Shown: positions 13,065 through 13,273 of the stretch, piece by piece
Numbering within the stretch: position 1 is the stretch's first letter
Layout of the letters: every line of letters starts with the position of its first letter
DNA from: Phycisphaerae bacterium
Lineage (GTDB): Bacteria > Planctomycetota > Phycisphaerae > Tepidisphaerales > Tepidisphaeraceae
Length of the DNA: 13,273 bases
Assembly: GCA_014380825.1 (NCBI GenBank)
Contig: JACMJD010000006.1
Span: 1-13,273 of the forward strand
Reading direction: 5' to 3'
Program-made: the position numbers and the translations under genes
The notes under the pieces: model-generated
Database searches by the model: none
What the model was told of the DNA's origin: nothing
The model's input: only the letters and a program-made list of their open reading frames with translations

Positions 13065-13273
13065 ATGACGGTTTACGAGACGACGAATCATCACACGATC
13101 TATCACTGGTGTACCTGCCGCGGCCTGTGGCCCGCGTGCTTGGCGGGGCAACCCGATCGCATCCGCCTCGGCGGCGACGAGTTCGCGGCGGAGGAGGAAC
13201 AGCTCGAGCCCATCGAATGGTGGCGCTGGTTTCAGGAATTCGACCGCAGAAATTTGCAGTTGGTGTACGACCC
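13065..13273 (+). CDS. Small unknown protein, N-terminal part (gene runs off the right edge)
   Basis: An open frame of 69 codons from the ATG at 13065 to the window end, no stop reached. Early residues hold TIYHWCTCRGLWPACLAG with three cysteines (CxC then C), followed by an acidic run (EEEQLEP) and EWWRWFQEF, a Trp/aromatic cluster. I do not recognise the family. The Cys pattern could bind metal or be incidental. There is no Shine-Dalgarno before the ATG; a perfect TATAAT 11 nt upstream argues for a near-leaderless start. It lies 11 bp past the PEP-CTERM gene but probably has its own promoter. Codon use fits the neighbours, which supports a real gene. Confidence 0.55.
   Translation, partial: MTVYETTNHHTIYHWCTCRGLWPACLAGQPDRIRLGGDEFAAEEEQLEPIEWWRWFQEFDRRNLQLVYD

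Overview
The window looks like chromosomal DNA of a GC-rich bacterium, probably a member of the Planctomycetota (Phycisphaerae-like). This is an inference from several traits together: two ECF sigma factor genes with planctomycete-style sequences, a secreted protein with a PEP-CTERM sorting tail, weak or absent Shine-Dalgarno sequences before many genes, and high-GC codon use. No single marker here fixes the taxonomy, and no rRNA, tRNA, phage, transposase or CRISPR was seen.

Layout from left to right. Positions 1-275 (minus) hold the N-terminal part of an ECF sigma factor cut by the window edge. A short non-coding stretch follows, with a perfect 15-bp tandem duplication. Positions 509-1023 (minus) hold the remains of a nucleotidyltransferase-domain gene broken by a frameshift. 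Then comes a ptsN-like PTS EIIA gene (minus). Positions 1696-6978 (minus) carry a tightly coupled three-gene unit, read in the order GT-C membrane glycosyltransferase, DPM1-type GT2 glycosyltransferase, and a membrane-anchored alkaline-phosphatase-superfamily enzyme resembling LtaS/OpgB phosphotransferases. The first pair overlaps by 4 bp (ATGA) and the second pair is 1 nt apart. Upstream, still on the minus strand, are terC and upp, 38 bp apart.

At about 8.7-8.8 kb the direction switches. An ECF sigma factor and its overlapping, single-pass membrane anti-sigma factor are read rightward. They converge on an alaC-like aminotransferase (minus), which shares a divergent promoter region with a fluoride channel gene, crcB (plus). 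The right end carries a PEP-CTERM secreted protein and the start of a small unknown gene. That gene's apparent promoter has a perfect TATAAT overlapping the preceding stop codon, so its mRNA may be leaderless.

Working together: the three-gene unit suggests a lipid-linked sugar pathway. The GT2 would charge a polyprenyl phosphate with sugar in the cytoplasm, the GT-C would transfer it to an acceptor outside the membrane, and the LtaS/OpgB-like enzyme would add a phospho-substituent to an envelope glycan. The ECF/anti-sigma pair is a classic envelope-sensing module. upp (uracil salvage), terC, crcB (fluoride export), alaC (alanine/pyruvate transamination) and ptsN are housekeeping or stress genes with no evident link to the glycan unit. 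The least-described parts are the glycan unit with an apparent RBS-sequestering hairpin at its start codon, the uncharacterised outer domain of the anti-sigma factor, and the PEP-CTERM protein's outer domain.
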